DNA from: Clostridiales bacterium | GTDB taxonomy: Bacteria; Bacillota; Clostridia; Oscillospirales; Oscillospiraceae | Assembly: GCA_021201515.1 (NCBI GenBank) | Contig: JAJQET010000068.1 | Span: forward strand, 1 to 5,691 | DNA: 5,691 bases | Direction of reading: 5' to 3' | In this document: one piece after another, positions 4,380-5,691 of the stretch | Layout of the letters: each line of letters begins with the position of its first letter | How positions within the stretch are numbered: the first letter of the stretch is position 1 | Notes under the pieces: model-generated | Seen by the model: the letters and a program-made list of their open reading frames with translations, nothing else | Told to the model about the DNA's origin: nothing | Database searches by the model: none | Program-made: the position numbers and the translations under genes

Positions 4380-5691
4380 TCAGAACTCCGCGTTGCCCAC
4401 CGTCCTGGGATGGGGCAGCACGTCCCGGATGTTGGACACCCCGGTGAGGTACATCGCCATCCGCTCAAAGCCCAGGCCGAACCCGGCGTGGCGGCAGCTG
4501 CCGTAGCGCCGCAGGTCGCAGTAGTACCGGTAATCCTCCGGGTTCATGCCCAGCTCGGCGATTCGGGCCTCCAGCAGGTCCAGCCGCTCCTCACGTTGGG
4601 AGCCGCCGATGATCTCCCCGATGCCGGGCACCAGACAATCCGCCGCGGCCACCGTTTTGCCATCCTCGTTCTGTCGCATATAGAAGGCTTTGATCTCTTT
4701 GGGATAGTCGGTGACGAACACCGGGCGCTTGAAATGCTCCTCCGTCAGGTAGCGCTCATGCTCCGTCTGCAAATCGCACCCCCAGGAGACGGGGTAGTCG
4801 AACTTTTTGCCGGACTTTTGCAGGATGTCCACCGCCTCGGTGTAGGTGACACGGCCAAAGTCGCTGTCCGCCACGTGGAGAAGCCGGTCCTTCAGCCCCT
4901 TGTCCACAAAGCTGTTGAAGAAGTTCATCTCATCGGGACACTTCTCCATGACGAAGCGGATGATATACTTAATCATATCCTCCGCCAGGTCCATATCGTC
5001 CTCCAGGTCGGCAAAGGCGATCTCCGGCTCGATCATCCAGAACTCGGCGGCGTGGCGCTGGGTGTTGGAGTTCTCCGCCCGGAAGGTGGGGCCGAAGGTG
5101 TACACCTTGCCGAATGCCATGGCGAAGTTTTCGCAGTTCAGCTGGCCGGAGACGGTGAGGCTGGTGGCCTTGCCGAAGAAGTCCTGGCTGTAGTCCACCG
5201 TGCCGTCCGGGTTCCGGGGCGGGTCCTGGGCGTCCAGGGTGGTGACCCGGAACATCTCCCCGGCCCCCTCGCAGTCGGAGGCAGTGATGATGGGGGTGTG
5301 GACGTAGACGAAGCCCTGGTCCTGGAAGAAGCAGTGGATGGCGTGGGCCGCCACCGACCGCACCCGAAACACAGCGGAGAACAGGTTCGTCCTGGGCCGG
5401 AGGTGCTGGATGGTGCGGAGGTACTCGGTGGTGTGCCGCTTCTTTTGCAGCGGGTAGTCCGGGGTGGAGGCGCCCTCCACCTGAATGTCCGCGGCCTTCA
5501 GCTCAAAGGGCTGCTTCGCCTCCGGGGTCAGGGTCAGCACCCCCTGGACGATGAGGGCGGCGCCCACGTTCTGTCTGGCGATGTCGTCATAATTTTCCAG
5601 CGTGGACTTGTCCATCACCACCTGGAGGGGCTGGAAGTGGGAGCCGTCGTTCAGGGCGATGAAGCCGAAGGTTTTCATATTGCGGAGCGAC
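4380..5691 (-). CDS. asnS: Asparaginyl-tRNA synthetase, N-terminus cut by window edge
   Basis: Class IIb aminoacyl-tRNA synthetase that charges tRNA-Asn with asparagine using ATP in the cytoplasm. The ATG at 5678 is probably not the start: the frame stays open to the window edge as [17 protein letters not shown], which is the middle of the N-terminal OB-fold anticodon-binding domain. Some 30 or more residues should lie beyond the edge. Counting from that Met, motif 1 is around 93-143 (HLRPRTN, then [17 protein letters not shown]). The AsnRS-specific [20 protein letters not shown] follows. Motif 2 is [20 protein letters not shown] at 199-218 (about 5025-5084). The [16 protein letters not shown] block is at 352-367, and motif 3, [15 protein letters not shown], at 399-413. 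The end reads [17 protein letters not shown], slightly off the usual NIRDVIPFPRTPG. The stop is TGA (4380-4382). Its promoter, and any T-box leader, would be outside the window. A hairpin terminator follows. Confidence 0.97.
   Translation of the reverse strand, partial: SLRNMKTFGFIALNDGSHFQPLQVVMDKSTLENYDDIARQNVGAALIVQGVLTLTPEAKQPFELKAADIQVEGASTPDYPLQKKRHTTEYLRTIQHLRPRTNLFSAVFRVRSVAAHAIHCFFQDQGFVYVHTPIITASDCEGAGEMFRVTTLDAQDPPRNPDGTVDYSQDFFGKATSLTVSGQLNCENFAMAFGKVYTFGPTFRAENSNTQRHAAEFWMIEPEIAFADLEDDMDLAEDMIKYIIRFVMEKCPDEMNFFNSFVDKGLKDRLLHVADSDFGRVTYTEAVDILQKSGKKFDYPVSWGCDLQTEHERYLTEEHFKRPVFVTDYPKEIKAFYMRQNEDGKTVAAADCLVPGIGEIIGGSQREERLDLLEARIAELGMNPEDYRYYCDLRRYGSCRHAGFGLGFERMAMYLTGVSNIRDVLPHPRTVGNAEF

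Noticed and set aside
4202..4468. Small frames on both strands in the repeat block next to asnS
   Set aside because: They cross the asnS stop, the terminator hairpin and repeats. Their peptides look like translated repeat DNA.

Overview
The window looks like a core chromosomal segment of a GC-rich, low-oxygen Firmicute, most likely a gut clostridium of the Oscillospiraceae/Ruminococcaceae type. This is inferred from the protein flavour of GyrA, GyrB and AsnRS, AGGAGG ribosome binding sites, a sigma-A type promoter, heavy GGC/CTG/GCC/CGG codon use, and intergenic repeat hairpins of a style I associate with that group. No taxonomic search was possible. Adjacent gyrB and gyrA are common near the replication origin in Firmicutes, but no origin or DnaA-box cluster is visible here.

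Layout. Positions 2-346 (+) hold the last 114 codons of gyrB. Positions 347-678 are a non-coding gap filled with repeats: a GCTGTTAGC-type simple repeat (351-400), then a 194-bp MITE-like element (413-606) bounded by two 31-bp imperfect terminal inverted repeats, each of which folds into its own hairpin. No intrinsic terminator is visible, so gyrB-gyrA read-through is plausible. Complete gyrA (679-3189, +) starts at TTG and carries Ala rather than Ser at the main quinolone-contact position.

A 14-bp perfect hairpin (3196-3227) separates gyrA from a convergent gene. Its T-rich tail lies on the minus-strand side. That gene (3251-3919, -) encodes a 222-residue YbjN-domain protein with an aspartate-run tail, and its start is better placed at an internal ATG than at the longest-ORF GTG. 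It has a strong predicted extended -10 promoter (4102-4131) and a long structured 5' leader of about 175 nt. Positions 4132-4379 are non-coding: an A/T palindrome, a plus-strand terminator-like hairpin with no evident gene to serve, a repeat-rich block, and the probable asnS terminator. Finally asnS (4380-5691, -) covers most of asparaginyl-tRNA synthetase and is cut at its N-terminal end by the window edge.

How the genes relate: GyrA and GyrB form the A2B2 DNA gyrase and are functionally linked. AsnRS is an unrelated housekeeping enzyme. The YbjN-domain protein has its own promoter and terminator and no obvious functional tie to either neighbour. I see no new multi-gene system. The items most worth a second look are the MITE-like element with compensatory base changes, the long ybjN-type leader, and the possible plus-strand small RNA opposite it.
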